A stretch of 64,000 bases of DNA from JAUVHV01 sp964523875 (lineage in GTDB: Bacteria; Omnitrophota; Gorgyraeia; JABMRG01). A program made the translations under genes and the position numbers. Under the pieces are notes generated by a model that was given only the letters and a program-made list of their open reading frames with translations, did no database searches and was not told the origin of the DNA. How positions within the stretch are numbered: position 1 is the first letter of the stretch; each line of letters starts with the position of its first letter. This document shows, piece after piece, positions 32,669 through 41,603 of this stretch. The stretch covers positions 1 to 64,000 of the forward strand of contig CAZGAS010000002.1 in NCBI GenBank assembly GCA_964523875.1, given 5' to 3'.

Positions 32669-33807
32669 TAAAAGAGGCAATTGGAAAAGTAGTAGAGCAT
32701 AAGGCCCTGACTGCTGTTGAGATGGATGCCGCATTCTCTGAAATTATGAGTGGAATAGCCGCCCCTTCACAAATAGCCGCGTTTATTACCGGCCTGCGTA
32801 TGAAGGGCGAGACAGTTACAGAGATTACAGCTGCTGCTACGGTTATGAGGAGATTTGCCCGTACAATTGATATACAAGGCGGCCTTGATATTGACCGTAG
32901 CGATATTAATATAGAGAGAGAGGTAATACTCGATACCTGTGGTACAGGGGGAAGCGGCACGAATACATTTAATATTTCAACTACAGTCGCGTTTGTTGTC
33001 GCTGGCTGTGGTATTAAGATCGCGAAGCATGGTAATCGCTCTGTATCCAGCGCTTGCGGGTCAGCAGATGTCCTGGAGGCATTGGGAATCAATCTTGATA
33101 TTGCACCTTCCAGGGTTGAAGAGTGTATAAAGCGTATTGGCATAGGTTTTATGTATGCCCCGTTATTTCACAAGGCCATGAAGCATGCAGCTGGCGTAAG
33201 GAAGGCGATAGGCATAAGAACTATATTTAATATATTAGGGCCTCTCTCAAATCCCGCTAACGCAACCTGTCAGGTTTTAGGAGTCTATAGCAGAGAGCTT
33301 ACAGAGGTTATGGCAAAAGTGCTTTGCAAGCTTGGCCTGAAAAAAGCATTTGTTGTATATGGCCTGGACACGCTAGATGAGATATCGGTTACAGGGCCTA
33401 CGCAGATATCTGAACTAAAGGGAAACAAGGTTAAGACCTATCAGGTAAGGCCTGAACAATTCGGTTTTAAAAGAATGCCTTTAAAGAGTATCGCGGGCGG
33501 GGATGCTGCTAAGAACTCTAGAATAGTCCTCTCCGTGCTAAAAGGCGCTAAAGGTGCCAAGCGGGATGTAGTATTAATAAACGCTGCATATGGGCTTATC
33601 GCGGCGGGAAAAGCAGTCAATGTTAAAGAGGCTCTCAAGATGGCAGAATATTCTATTGATTCAGGTATGGCACTTAATAAGCTTAATCAGCTTCAGGCCT
33701 TTACCCGTTTATCAGCAGGCCGCGCTCGTAAGGGCACATTAAACAGCATAAGTCGACAGGGTCCTGCCCGCCCTCGGCCATTGAAGAGGAAGATGCCGCG
33801 GCTCTAA
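32665..33807 (+). CDS. trpD: Anthranilate phosphoribosyltransferase with basic C-terminal tail
   Basis: 380 residues, about 35 more than usual. TrpD attaches phosphoribose from PRPP to anthranilate. DTCGTGGSGTNTFNIST, KHGNRSVSSACGSADVLE, FMYAPLFHKAMK and RTIFNILGPLSNPA are the diagnostic motifs. The family normally ends just after ALNKLNQLQAFT-type sequence; here a basic tail (RARKGTLNSISRQGPARPRP...) follows. The DNA of the tail contains CAGGGTCCTGCCC, similar in style to the palindromic repeats of this genome, so the tail may come from a repeat insertion that removed the old stop codon. Confidence 0.93.
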   Translation: MIKEAIGKVVEHKALTAVEMDAAFSEIMSGIAAPSQIAAFITGLRMKGETVTEITAAATVMRRFARTIDIQGGLDIDRSDINIEREVILDTCGTGGSGTNTFNISTTVAFVVAGCGIKIAKHGNRSVSSACGSADVLEALGINLDIAPSRVEECIKRIGIGFMYAPLFHKAMKHAAGVRKAIGIRTIFNILGPLSNPANATCQVLGVYSRELTEVMAKVLCKLGLKKAFVVYGLDTLDEISVTGPTQISELKGNKVKTYQVRPEQFGFKRMPLKSIAGGDAAKNSRIVLSVLKGAKGAKRDVVLINAAYGLIAAGKAVNVKEALKMAEYSIDSGMALNKLNQLQAFTRLSAGRARKGTLNSISRQGPARPRPLKRKMPRL

Positions 33808-33829
33808 ACCAATGAGGCTTTAAAAAGAG

Positions 33830-34609
33830 ATGATACTCTCAGATATTATTGAGGCAAAAAGAGCGCATATTGAGCAATCAAAAAAGGTAATGTCGCTTGA
33901 ATATATTAAGCACTGCCTTTCTAAGAAGAATATCCTTAGGCGTAATTTTAAGCAGGCGATAAGCCAATCACATGATATCAATATCATCGCTGAGATAAAG
34001 CGCGCGTCACCGACGAGAGGTGTTATAAGGCAGGAGTTTGACCCTAAAAATATTGCCAGAGAGTACCAAATAAATGGTGCGGCGGCTATCTCAGTATTAA
34101 CAGAGGAAAATTTCTTTAAGGGTAGTCTCAGCTATATAAAAGAGATAAAAAAGGTTACAAATTTACCGGTTTTAAGGAAAGACTTTATTATAGAGGAATA
34201 CCAGGTCTATGAATCCGCTTTGGCTGAGGCTGATGCTATTTTACTGATCACTCATATACTTTCAAAAGAAGAGATAATCAAACTTTCCGGACTTGCTAAA
34301 TCATTAAACATGGCGGTTTTGTGTGAAGCGCACAGCAAGGAAGAGCTGGAAAAGGCGATAAGCGCGAGGCAGGATATAATAGGTATAAATAACAGAGATC
34401 TTAATACATTCAAGCTTAGCATAAGTACCACTGAAAATCTTATAGGTATAGTGCCTAGCGGTAAGATTATTGTCAGTGAAAGTGGCATACGCACTCGTTC
34501 AGACATACTTTTTTTAAAGAGTATTGGCGCGAGCGCTGTATTGATCGGCGAGGTCTTTATGGATGCTGAGGATATTGGTAAAAAGGTACGCGAATTTACC
34601 GGGAAATGA
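33830..34609 (+). CDS. trpC: Indole-3-glycerol phosphate synthase
   Basis: 259 residues, a monofunctional TIM-barrel enzyme that closes the indole ring. IAEIKRASPTRGVIR, ISVLTEENFFKGSLSYI, LRKDFIIEEYQVYE, GINNRDLNTFKL and VSESGIRT mark the substrate and catalytic residues. It starts 22 bases after trpD and ends one base before the trpF start, giving TGATATG. Confidence 0.96.
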   Translation: MILSDIIEAKRAHIEQSKKVMSLEYIKHCLSKKNILRRNFKQAISQSHDINIIAEIKRASPTRGVIRQEFDPKNIAREYQINGAAAISVLTEENFFKGSLSYIKEIKKVTNLPVLRKDFIIEEYQVYESALAEADAILLITHILSKEEIIKLSGLAKSLNMAVLCEAHSKEELEKAISARQDIIGINNRDLNTFKLSISTTENLIGIVPSGKIIVSESGIRTRSDILFLKSIGASAVLIGEVFMDAEDIGKKVREFTGK

Positions 34610-34610
34610 T

Positions 34611-35231
34611 ATGGCAAAGGTGAAGATATGTGGCATTACAAGCTTGAAGGACGCGCTTGCTGCGCAAGATTCCGGAGCTGATTTTTTAGGTTTTGTCTTT
34701 GCTGATAGCCCTAGGAAGGTAGCGCCTGAGAAGGCCGGAGAGATTATTGCTAAATTATCCCCATCTGTAAAGATAGTCGCGCTATTTGTAAATGAGATAA
34801 AAGATAAGGTTTTTGAAGCTGTGCAAAAAATGGGGAGGGTAGACCTTTTACAATTTCACGGAGATGAGACCTCCAAATATTGTCAATGCTTTACAGAGCA
34901 AGAGATTATAAAGGTTTTCCGGATCCGCAACGAGGCATCTATCGCGCCTATCAGGTCTTTTGATGGTATAGATTTTGTCTTGCTTGATACTTTTGAGCCC
35001 GGCCGGTATGGCGGCACAGGTAAGAGGCTTGATTTATCTCTTGTAACCGGATTAACCCAGCTTGGTAAACCTATATTCTTGTCAGGCGGCCTAAACCCCG
35101 ATAATGTAAAGGATGCCGTGGAGAAGATAAGGCCGTTCTGTGTGGATGTTTCAAGCGGCGTAGAGAAAGAGCCGGGAAAGAAAGACCCAAAATTAGTCGC
35201 GAGATTTATTCAGAATGCTAAATCAAGTTAA
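34611..35231 (+). CDS. trpF: Phosphoribosylanthranilate isomerase
   Basis: 206 residues from the ATG at 34611, which gives the typical N-terminus MAKVKICGIT; a longer frame runs back to 34563 inside trpC but has no support. The cysteine in KICGIT and the aspartate in FVLLDTF are the catalytic pair, and FLSGGLNPDNV and DVSSGVEKEPGKKD bind phosphate. It follows trpC immediately. The next gene is an M20 peptidase, not trpB as usual. Confidence 0.95.
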   Translation: MAKVKICGITSLKDALAAQDSGADFLGFVFADSPRKVAPEKAGEIIAKLSPSVKIVALFVNEIKDKVFEAVQKMGRVDLLQFHGDETSKYCQCFTEQEIIKVFRIRNEASIAPIRSFDGIDFVLLDTFEPGRYGGTGKRLDLSLVTGLTQLGKPIFLSGGLNPDNVKDAVEKIRPFCVDVSSGVEKEPGKKDPKLVARFIQNAKSS

Positions 35232-35263
35232 TCCGGTTTAAAAGAGATGATTTCGAAGGAAAG

Positions 35264-36493
35264 ATGATGAAACCTGTTTTTCAATTAATTGACAAAAGTA
35301 GGCATAAACTCATATGGCTTACAACGCGGCTTATCTCTATTCCTACAATCAATCCCCCGGGTGATAATTACGAGAAGATAGTTTTATTGCTCGAAAAATA
35401 CTGTAAACGGCTTGCCCTGGATACAAGACGTGTAATAACGCCGAAGAGCGAACTTAAAAAATACAATATAAACACAGGTTCTGAGAGGATAAGCCTGATA
35501 GCTAATTGGGATCTTAGAGCTAAAAAAACCCTGCACATAAATGGCCATTATGATGTTGTTCCCACAACGTCAAGTTGGAAGACCGATCCATTCAGGCCTG
35601 TTCTGAAACAGGGGAAGCTTTATGGGCGCGGTACAGAAGACATGAAGGCCAATATAGCCGTTACCCTCATCGCGATAGAGGCGCTTAAAGCCAATAGCAT
35701 TAAGCCGAAATGCAATATTGAACTCTCTTTTACCCCTGATGAGGAGACAGGCGGGAGGACAGGTTTCGGCTATCTTGTGAAAAAGAATATTATAAGGCCT
35801 GATTACGCTATAAGTGAAGGCCATTGTAATGATTATATATCATATGGGAATAAAGGGATTGCCTGGTTTCAGATAGAGGTCAAGGGGAGGTCTTGTCATG
35901 GAAGTGAGCCCTATAAAGGGGTAAATGCTTTTGAAAAGATGCTCTATGTAGCGAACGCGTTTTTATCCCTTAAAAAAAGAATACACAAGAGAAAAACACT
36001 CTTTTACACCAAGTCTGAAAAGAACCGCTTTTCAACCATAATGATGGGCGGAGAGGTCTGGGGCGGACATAAAACGAATATTGTTCCTGACAGGACATGC
36101 TTTACAATAGACCGTAGATTTTTGCCGGAAGAGAATATAAAGGGTGTCAAAAAAGAGATATCCGATCTTATTAAAGAGATAAAAAAGAAAGACAAAGACC
36201 TCGATATAGCGGTGCATCTTATAAGTGAAGAAGACTCTGTTGTCTCGGATGAGAATAATAACTTATTTAAACAGTTTAAGACCTCGGTAAGGAGTGTCTT
36301 AAAAAAGACCCCAAAATGCGCCCTCTTATCAGGGGCTACAGATATAAGGTTTTTGATAAGAAAAGGTATCCCCAGTTTGGGGTATTCAGTGGATGGGGGA
36401 GGCTCGGCCCACTCTGATAATGAATTCATTTACACAAAGAGCTTGATTAATACAACAAAGATATTCGCGGATGTTATTGGTAACTTAAGATAA
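35264..36493 (+). CDS. M20-family metallopeptidase (ArgE/DapE/ACY1 type)
   Basis: 409 residues. Zinc ligands and catalytic residues of the family are visible: HINGHYDVVP, RGTEDMKANIA, and TPDEETGG with the general-base glutamate, then SEGHCND and a final AHSDNEF histidine. A dimerisation domain lies in the middle. Known members deacylate acetylornithine or succinyl-diaminopimelate, or cleave dipeptides; I cannot tell which. The gene separates trpF from trpB in an otherwise continuous tryptophan cluster, 32 and 12 bases from its neighbours. ATG 35267 is an alternative start, better placed for GAAGGA. Confidence 0.85.
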   Translation: MMKPVFQLIDKSRHKLIWLTTRLISIPTINPPGDNYEKIVLLLEKYCKRLALDTRRVITPKSELKKYNINTGSERISLIANWDLRAKKTLHINGHYDVVPTTSSWKTDPFRPVLKQGKLYGRGTEDMKANIAVTLIAIEALKANSIKPKCNIELSFTPDEETGGRTGFGYLVKKNIIRPDYAISEGHCNDYISYGNKGIAWFQIEVKGRSCHGSEPYKGVNAFEKMLYVANAFLSLKKRIHKRKTLFYTKSEKNRFSTIMMGGEVWGGHKTNIVPDRTCFTIDRRFLPEENIKGVKKEISDLIKEIKKKDKDLDIAVHLISEEDSVVSDENNNLFKQFKTSVRSVLKKTPKCALLSGATDIRFLIRKGIPSLGYSVDGGGSAHSDNEFIYTKSLINTTKIFADVIGNLR

Positions 36494-36505
36494 AGGAAAA
36501 AAATA

Positions 36506-37672
36506 ATGAGACCTGATAAGAGAGGATATTTTGGGATCTTTGGCGGGAAATATGTACCAGAGACACTAATGGCAGCACTTGATGAGCTCGAAATAGAGTA
36601 TAAGAAGTCCAGGAATAATAAGGGTTTCAAAAGAAAGCTTGATTATTATCTCAAACAGTATGCCGGAAGGCCCACGCCTCTCTATTTCGCGAAAAATTTA
36701 ACCAAGCTTTTAGGCGGCGGTAGGATATATTTAAAGAGAGAGGACCTTTGCCACACTGGTGCGCATAAGATAAATAATACCTTAGGACAGGCGCTCCTAG
36801 CGTTAAAGATGAAGAAGCCGCGCATTATAGCGGAGACAGGCGCGGGCCAGCATGGTGTAGCGACAGCTACGGTCGGCGCGTTATTCGGGTTGGAATGTGA
36901 TGTTTATATGGGCGAGGAGGATATAGAGCGCCAATCGCTCAATGTCTTCAGGATGAAACTTTTAGGAGCGCGTGTAATACCTGTCTCAACCGGTTCGAGA
37001 ACATTAAAGGACGCTACAAACGAGGCATTAAGGGACTGGGTTACAAATGTTCGCACTACCCATTATATTATCGGTTCTGTTGTTGGCCCCCATCCTTACC
37101 CTGTTATGGTGCGTGATTTTCAGACTGTTATTGGTAAAGAGGCTCAGGCCCAGCTCAAAGCTATTAAAGAGAAAGAGCCTGATTATCTCGTTGCTTGTGT
37201 CGGAGGTGGCTCAAATTCAATAGGCCTGTTTCACCCATACTTTAAATCAAGGTCTAAATTTATCGGTGTTGAAGCCGCGGGTTTTGGCGTAAGAACAGGC
37301 AAGCATGCCGCAACGTTGCTGGTGGGCAAGGTTGGTGTATTACACGGTTCGAAAAGCTACCTTTTGCAGGATAAAGATGGACAAGTTAAGATAGCCCATT
37401 CTATATCTGCGGGGTTAGATTATCCTGGTGTTGGCCCTGAGCACTCATTCTATAAGGATGATAAGCGAGCCAGATATGTGGCAGTAACAGATAAAGAGGC
37501 ATTGTCTGCTATGCGATTGCTATCAGAGACTGAAGGCATTATTCCAGCGCTTGAGAGTGCTCATGCTATCGCGTATCTTAAAAAACTTAAGACAAGAAAA
37601 AATCAGGTAATTCTTCTTTGTTTGTCAGGCAGGGGTGACAAGGATATTGATATGATAAAGGATGTAATATAA
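36506..37672 (+). CDS. trpB: Tryptophan synthase beta chain
   Basis: 388 residues, the standard TrpB1 type. It condenses indole with serine using pyridoxal phosphate. The PLP lysine is in HTGAHKINNTLGQAL and the catalytic glutamate in AETGAGQHGVATAT. The cofactor phosphate loop is CVGGGSNSIG, and GYFGIFGGKYVPETLM opens the protein. It follows the M20 gene by 12 bases. trpA begins 83 bases after the trpB stop. Confidence 0.97.
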   Translation: MRPDKRGYFGIFGGKYVPETLMAALDELEIEYKKSRNNKGFKRKLDYYLKQYAGRPTPLYFAKNLTKLLGGGRIYLKREDLCHTGAHKINNTLGQALLALKMKKPRIIAETGAGQHGVATATVGALFGLECDVYMGEEDIERQSLNVFRMKLLGARVIPVSTGSRTLKDATNEALRDWVTNVRTTHYIIGSVVGPHPYPVMVRDFQTVIGKEAQAQLKAIKEKEPDYLVACVGGGSNSIGLFHPYFKSRSKFIGVEAAGFGVRTGKHAATLLVGKVGVLHGSKSYLLQDKDGQVKIAHSISAGLDYPGVGPEHSFYKDDKRARYVAVTDKEALSAMRLLSETEGIIPALESAHAIAYLKKLKTRKNQVILLCLSGRGDKDIDMIKDVI

Positions 37673-37755
37673 TGTAGGTGCTTCGGCCGCGCAACTAATT
37701 CCGGTATTTGATTTTAGGTTTTTGGTTGTCGCCAAACTTGGAGGATCTCAAGAGA

Positions 37756-38553
37756 GTGAATAGGATAGATAAGAGATTTAATGATATAAGCAGGCAGAAG
37801 AGAAAGGCTTTTATAGCGTATATCTGCGCTGGGGATCCTGATATACCTACTACAGAGAAACTCGTATTAGAGCTTGATCAGGTAGGGGTGGATATTCTCG
37901 AGCTTGGTATCCCCTTTTCAGACCCTTTAGCAGATGGCCCTACAATACAAAAAGCATCTCAACGCGCGCTTAAGAAGGGGATTAATATGGATAAGATTTT
38001 TTCCCTTATACGTTCATTGCGAAAAAAGACAGGTATTCCCATAGTTCTTATGGGTTATTATAATCCTGTATACAGTTACGGTATAGCGCGTTTCATTAAA
38101 GAGGCAACGAGATCGGGCGCGGATGGTATAATTGTTCCTGACCTTATTCCTGAGGAGGCTGATGAGCTAATCTTTGTCGCCAGGCAATACGATTTTAAAA
38201 CCATATTTCTAGTAGCGCCAACAAGCACCAGAAAAAGAATAAAACTAATAGCAGAGAAATCAACAGGTTTTATATATTATGTATCACTAGCAGGTGTAAC
38301 CGGTGCCCGAGCGGTGTTACCGACGCGTATAAGAGATCACATAAAGGAGATTAAGGCCTTAAGCAGGAAACCTGTTTGTGTTGGATTTGGTGTTTCAACA
38401 ACAAGGCAGGTTAAGAGTTTAAGCGCCTATTGTGATGGTGTGATAGTAGGCAGTGCTATCATAAACAAAATAGAGAATAGCCTGCCTGATAAGCCCAAGG
38501 CCATAAGAGAGGCCGCGCGCTTTGTAAAAGGTATAGCTCGGGGAGTTAGATAA
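37756..38553 (+). CDS. trpA: Tryptophan synthase alpha chain
   Basis: 265 residues from a GTG at 37756, with GGAGG at 37740-37744 upstream; this gives the normal length. A longer frame back to 37708 would add 16 unsupported residues. TrpA cleaves indole-glycerol phosphate and channels indole to TrpB. The catalytic glutamate and aspartate are in ELGIPFSDPLADGPTIQ, and YVSLAGVTGAR and VGFGVSTTRQV form the phosphate site. The last base overlaps the next gene's ATG (TAATG). Confidence 0.95.
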   Translation: MNRIDKRFNDISRQKRKAFIAYICAGDPDIPTTEKLVLELDQVGVDILELGIPFSDPLADGPTIQKASQRALKKGINMDKIFSLIRSLRKKTGIPIVLMGYYNPVYSYGIARFIKEATRSGADGIIVPDLIPEEADELIFVARQYDFKTIFLVAPTSTRKRIKLIAEKSTGFIYYVSLAGVTGARAVLPTRIRDHIKEIKALSRKPVCVGFGVSTTRQVKSLSAYCDGVIVGSAIINKIENSLPDKPKAIREAARFVKGIARGVR

Positions 38554-39656
38554 TGTTGCATGGAATAATAATCGCGGGTGGTGCGGGTAAAAGGCTTTGG
38601 CCTAAGTCGAGAAAGTCTATGCCAAAGTTCTTTTTAAAGATTAATGGTCAAAAGACCCTGCTTGAGCAGTCGATAGACAGGGTAAAAGCGGTCATGCCTT
38701 TAGATAATATTTTAATTATCACGAACAAGGCACATCTTGAGCCTATTAGAAAGGCTCTACCGTGGTTTCCCCGGAAGAATATTATCGCGGAGCCTGTTTC
38801 AAGAAATACCGCCCCCGCGATCTCGTTAGCGGTAGCTTTTGTCAGTAAGAAGGACCCTGATGGAGTGATAATTGTTATTCCCGCTGACCAGATAATAAAT
38901 GATATGCCCGCCGTTAAAGAGATTTTTAAGCTCTCATCTCAGGTGGCTCGTATTAAAGATTCTATTATTACTATTGGCATAAAGCCAAGTTCACCCGCAA
39001 CGGGTTATGGTTATATAAAAACCAGCAGGCTATATAGGAAGTTAACAGGCAAGAAGACACACTTTGGTATGTATTATGTGGATAAATTTACAGAGAAGCC
39101 ATCTTCTCAAAGAGCAAAGGCTTTTATAAAATCTAAAAGGTACTTGTGGAATAGCGGTATCTTTATTGGAAAGGCGAAAGTCTTTTTAGAGGAATTTAAA
39201 TGTCATAGTCCCGCTGTTTACAGTGTCCTCTCCAGGATGGAAAAATATCTGGGAACAGATAGGCAGCAAGCCATGATAAATCGCCAGTATAAAAATTTTC
39301 CTGATATATCAATAGATTACGCGATTATGGAAAAGACGAAAAAAGGCTTGGTAGTAAAATCAAATATTCATTGGGATGATATCGGTACATGGAACGGGTT
39401 TAAAAAATATTTAGAGCGGGATAACGACAATAACAGCATAGACTCGAAACATATTGGTATCAATACGCGGAACTCGGTTATTATTGGCGAAAGATCTCAC
39501 TTGGTCGCTACAATTGGTGTGGATAATATGATAATCGTGCAGACACCTGATGCTACGCTTATATGTTCCAGAGAATACGCTGAAGATGTCAAGGATCTGG
39601 TTGAATTGGCGGAAAAGAAACTTTTAAAGGATAAAGACAAGTGGCCCGTATTTTAG
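38553..39656 (+). CDS. manC: Mannose-1-phosphate guanylyltransferase
   Basis: 367 residues. The enzyme makes GDP-mannose for sugar chains of the envelope. The nucleotide-binding start IIAGGAGKRLWPKSRKSMPKFF, the Mg motif VIPADQII, FTEKPSSQRAKAF and WNSGIFIG are typical of the single-domain, non-fused form. A phosphomannose isomerase domain is absent. It follows trpA with a one-base overlap and overlaps ruvX by 16 bases. The phosphohexomutase at 42306 could supply mannose-1-phosphate. Confidence 0.9.
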   Translation: MLHGIIIAGGAGKRLWPKSRKSMPKFFLKINGQKTLLEQSIDRVKAVMPLDNILIITNKAHLEPIRKALPWFPRKNIIAEPVSRNTAPAISLAVAFVSKKDPDGVIIVIPADQIINDMPAVKEIFKLSSQVARIKDSIITIGIKPSSPATGYGYIKTSRLYRKLTGKKTHFGMYYVDKFTEKPSSQRAKAFIKSKRYLWNSGIFIGKAKVFLEEFKCHSPAVYSVLSRMEKYLGTDRQQAMINRQYKNFPDISIDYAIMEKTKKGLVVKSNIHWDDIGTWNGFKKYLERDNDNNSIDSKHIGINTRNSVIIGERSHLVATIGVDNMIIVQTPDATLICSREYAEDVKDLVELAEKKLLKDKDKWPVF

Positions 39657-40063
39657 GACTGGATTTAGGTACTAAAAGAATAGGCGTAGCTGTAAGCGAT
39701 GAATCTCAGGTTATAAGCTTTACCGCGGAGACCATGAACGTAACAAATATCAAGGCCTCTTTAAGCCATATAACAGGCCTTATTAAACATTACAACGCGG
39801 ATAAAGTGGTTATTGGGTTGCCGTTGAATATGAATGGCACAAAAGGCCCGCAGGCAGAGAAGGCGCTAGATTTCGCAAAACGATTACAACACAGAGTCAG
39901 CGCTGAGGTCTTAACATTTGACGAGCGGCTGACTACAAGCCAAGGCGAGCAGATATTAATCTCCGCTGATATGAGTAGAGAAAAAAGAAAGAAACACATA
40001 GATAAGTTGGCGGCGCAGATAATGCTGCAGGCATATCTGGATTGCAGTAAGAATAAAGTATAA
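39641..40063 (+). CDS. ruvX: RuvX/YqgF family Holliday junction resolvase-like protein
   Basis: 140 residues from a GTG start inside the end of the previous gene. The RNase H-like fold has its acidic residues in ILGLDLGTKRIGVAVSD, VIGLPLNMNGTKGPQAEKA and TFDERLTT. YqgF is essential in E. coli and takes part in 16S rRNA maturation; a Holliday-junction nuclease role is also proposed. The repeat locus starts seven bases after its stop. Confidence 0.92.
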   Translation: MARILGLDLGTKRIGVAVSDESQVISFTAETMNVTNIKASLSHITGLIKHYNADKVVIGLPLNMNGTKGPQAEKALDFAKRLQHRVSAEVLTFDERLTTSQGEQILISADMSREKRKKHIDKLAAQIMLQAYLDCSKNKV

Positions 40064-40070
40064 GTGTTGG

Positions 40071-40220
40071 AAACAGTTTCTTAAATGCTTCAGAGTTATT
40101 TTAGCAGCATTTAAGGAACCTTCTTGTATGAAAATTTTATGAGCGGTTTCTCAAATATGATAGAACCGTATTAGCCATATTTAAGGAACCTTCTTGTATG
40201 AAAATTTTATGAGCGGTTTC
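40071..40220. repeat. Two 70-bp tandem hairpin units
   Basis: Units start at 40071 and 40141, with a third beginning at 40211. A 40-base segment is identical at 40111-40150 and 40181-40220. In unit 1, 40076-40089 pairs with 40106-40119 (14 bp). In unit 2, 40145-40159 pairs with 40176-40190 (14 of 15). The stem tip changes from ATGCT/AGCAT to ATATG/CATAT, three consecutive compensated pairs. A second weak hairpin CTTGTA/TATGAG follows each. It shares CGGTTTCT and AAGGAACCT boxes with the array at 20281. It lies between ruvX and an M16 peptidase gene. Confidence 0.9.
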
Positions 40221-40247
40221 AATACTTTAAAATAAGGAGCTAAAACA

Positions 40248-41516
40248 TTGCATAAAGAGACAGTTTTAAATAATGGCCTTAAGGTTATTACCAATAAGTT
40301 TCCTGACGCGCATTCACTCTCTGTTGGGCTTTGGATAAGAACAGGCGGCAGGTATGAGACATTGAAAAATCAGGGTATATCGCATTTTATGGAGCACATG
40401 CTTTTTAAGGGCACAAAGAACCGTTCTTGCCAGCAGATAAAACAGGCTATCGAGGAGAAAGGCGGCGCGTTCAATGCCTTTACATCAGAAGAGTGTGTCT
40501 GCTATTATGTAAAGATACTGTCACGGCAGTTGACTCTTGCCTGTGATGTGCTCTCTGACATGGTTTTAAACTCTGTATTTAATGATAAAGAGATAGAGAA
40601 GGAGCGTAAGGTTATATTCGAGGAGATACGTATGTATCTTGACCTGCCTATGCAGTATGTGCACGATCTTCTTGATGAGCTTTTATGGCCGGATCATCCT
40701 CTAGGCCTCCCTCTTGTAGGAAACTATGATATTGTAGGCGCTATTAGCAGGCGAGACCTCAAGGCTCAGAAGGATATTTTTTATGTACCGAATAACATTA
40801 TCGCGGTCGCTTGCGGAAACATCAACCATGATGAATTTGTAGCCGCAATGAATAAGGCCTTTGGCAAGAGAAGGCCTGTAAAACAACCGGCATTCAAGAG
40901 GGCGCCTAAATCTATTGGTATAAGACGTTCCAGTTTTTTTCATAAAGATACAGAGCAGACGCATCTCTGTCTCGGGCTTAAAGGGTTAAGCCGTAAAGAC
41001 CCCTTGCGTTTCGGGCTGGCGCTTTTGAATATCATTCTTGGTGGTAATATGTCAAGCAGGCTTTTTAATGAAATAAGAGAGAAGAGGTCTCTCGCGTATG
41101 AGATTGGCTCATCCACTAAGTCATATTCTGACACAGGTTCATTCTTTATACATGCGGGTGTTGACAACAGAAAGATTAAGGAAGCTGTCTTAATCATGAT
41201 TAGGGAGCTTGGTAAGGCAAGAAGGCATTTGGTAACCAAGAAAGAGCTTAGTATGGCTAAGGAGTGTTTTAAAAGCGGCCTGCTTATGGCGTTGGAAAAT
41301 ACTATGTCGAATATGCTCTTTTTTGGAGAGCAGTCTTCTATAACCGGAAAGATTACGACAAAAGATAAGATACTCGATGAGGTTGGAAAAGTAGATGTTG
41401 GTATGATAAAAGAGGTGGCAACAAAGCTTTTTTATCCTGAGGCATTGAAACTGGCGGTTATCGGCCCGCAGACGGATAGGGAAAAACTCGAGTTAGAGAG
41501 TCTTTTTATCTCGTAG
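40248..41516 (+). CDS. M16-family zinc peptidase (processing-peptidase type)
   Basis: 422 residues from a TTG start at 40248, with AAGGAG about ten bases upstream. The inverted zinc motif HFMEH (HxxEH) is near residue 45, followed by a distal glutamate in the helix KEIEKERKVIFEEI. The second half holds the usual inactive M16 domain with the R/Y-like segment LFNEIREKRSLAYEIGSS. Members cleave signal or small peptides; mitochondrial processing peptidase is a relative. Its 5' region carries the duplicated hairpins at 40071-40220, which would be within its leader if transcribed from upstream. Confidence 0.9.
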   Translation: MHKETVLNNGLKVITNKFPDAHSLSVGLWIRTGGRYETLKNQGISHFMEHMLFKGTKNRSCQQIKQAIEEKGGAFNAFTSEECVCYYVKILSRQLTLACDVLSDMVLNSVFNDKEIEKERKVIFEEIRMYLDLPMQYVHDLLDELLWPDHPLGLPLVGNYDIVGAISRRDLKAQKDIFYVPNNIIAVACGNINHDEFVAAMNKAFGKRRPVKQPAFKRAPKSIGIRRSSFFHKDTEQTHLCLGLKGLSRKDPLRFGLALLNIILGGNMSSRLFNEIREKRSLAYEIGSSTKSYSDTGSFFIHAGVDNRKIKEAVLIMIRELGKARRHLVTKKELSMAKECFKSGLLMALENTMSNMLFFGEQSSITGKITTKDKILDEVGKVDVGMIKEVATKLFYPEALKLAVIGPQTDREKLELESLFIS

Positions 41517-41535
41517 TGTAAAATCTGTTATAGTT

Positions 41536-41565
41536 TTCGCAAATGCCTGTTAAAAAATATATAAT
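41536..41565 (+). promoter_or_regulatory. Possible promoter of rpe
   Basis: A perfect TATAAT (41560-41565) lies 18 bases after TTCGCA, which matches the -35 consensus at four of six positions. Transcription would start about 30 bases before the rpe start. The region is AT-rich, so a chance match is possible. Confidence 0.4.
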
Positions 41566-41603
41566 AATATAGTTTTTATTATTAAAAAAAGAAGGTTTAT
41601 TTT

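Noticed and set aside
40111..40220. A 40-base direct repeat with a 30-base interval, looking like a two-repeat CRISPR
   Set aside because: The interval pairs with the repeat ends to form a hairpin, the two intervals are themselves related, and there are no cas genes.
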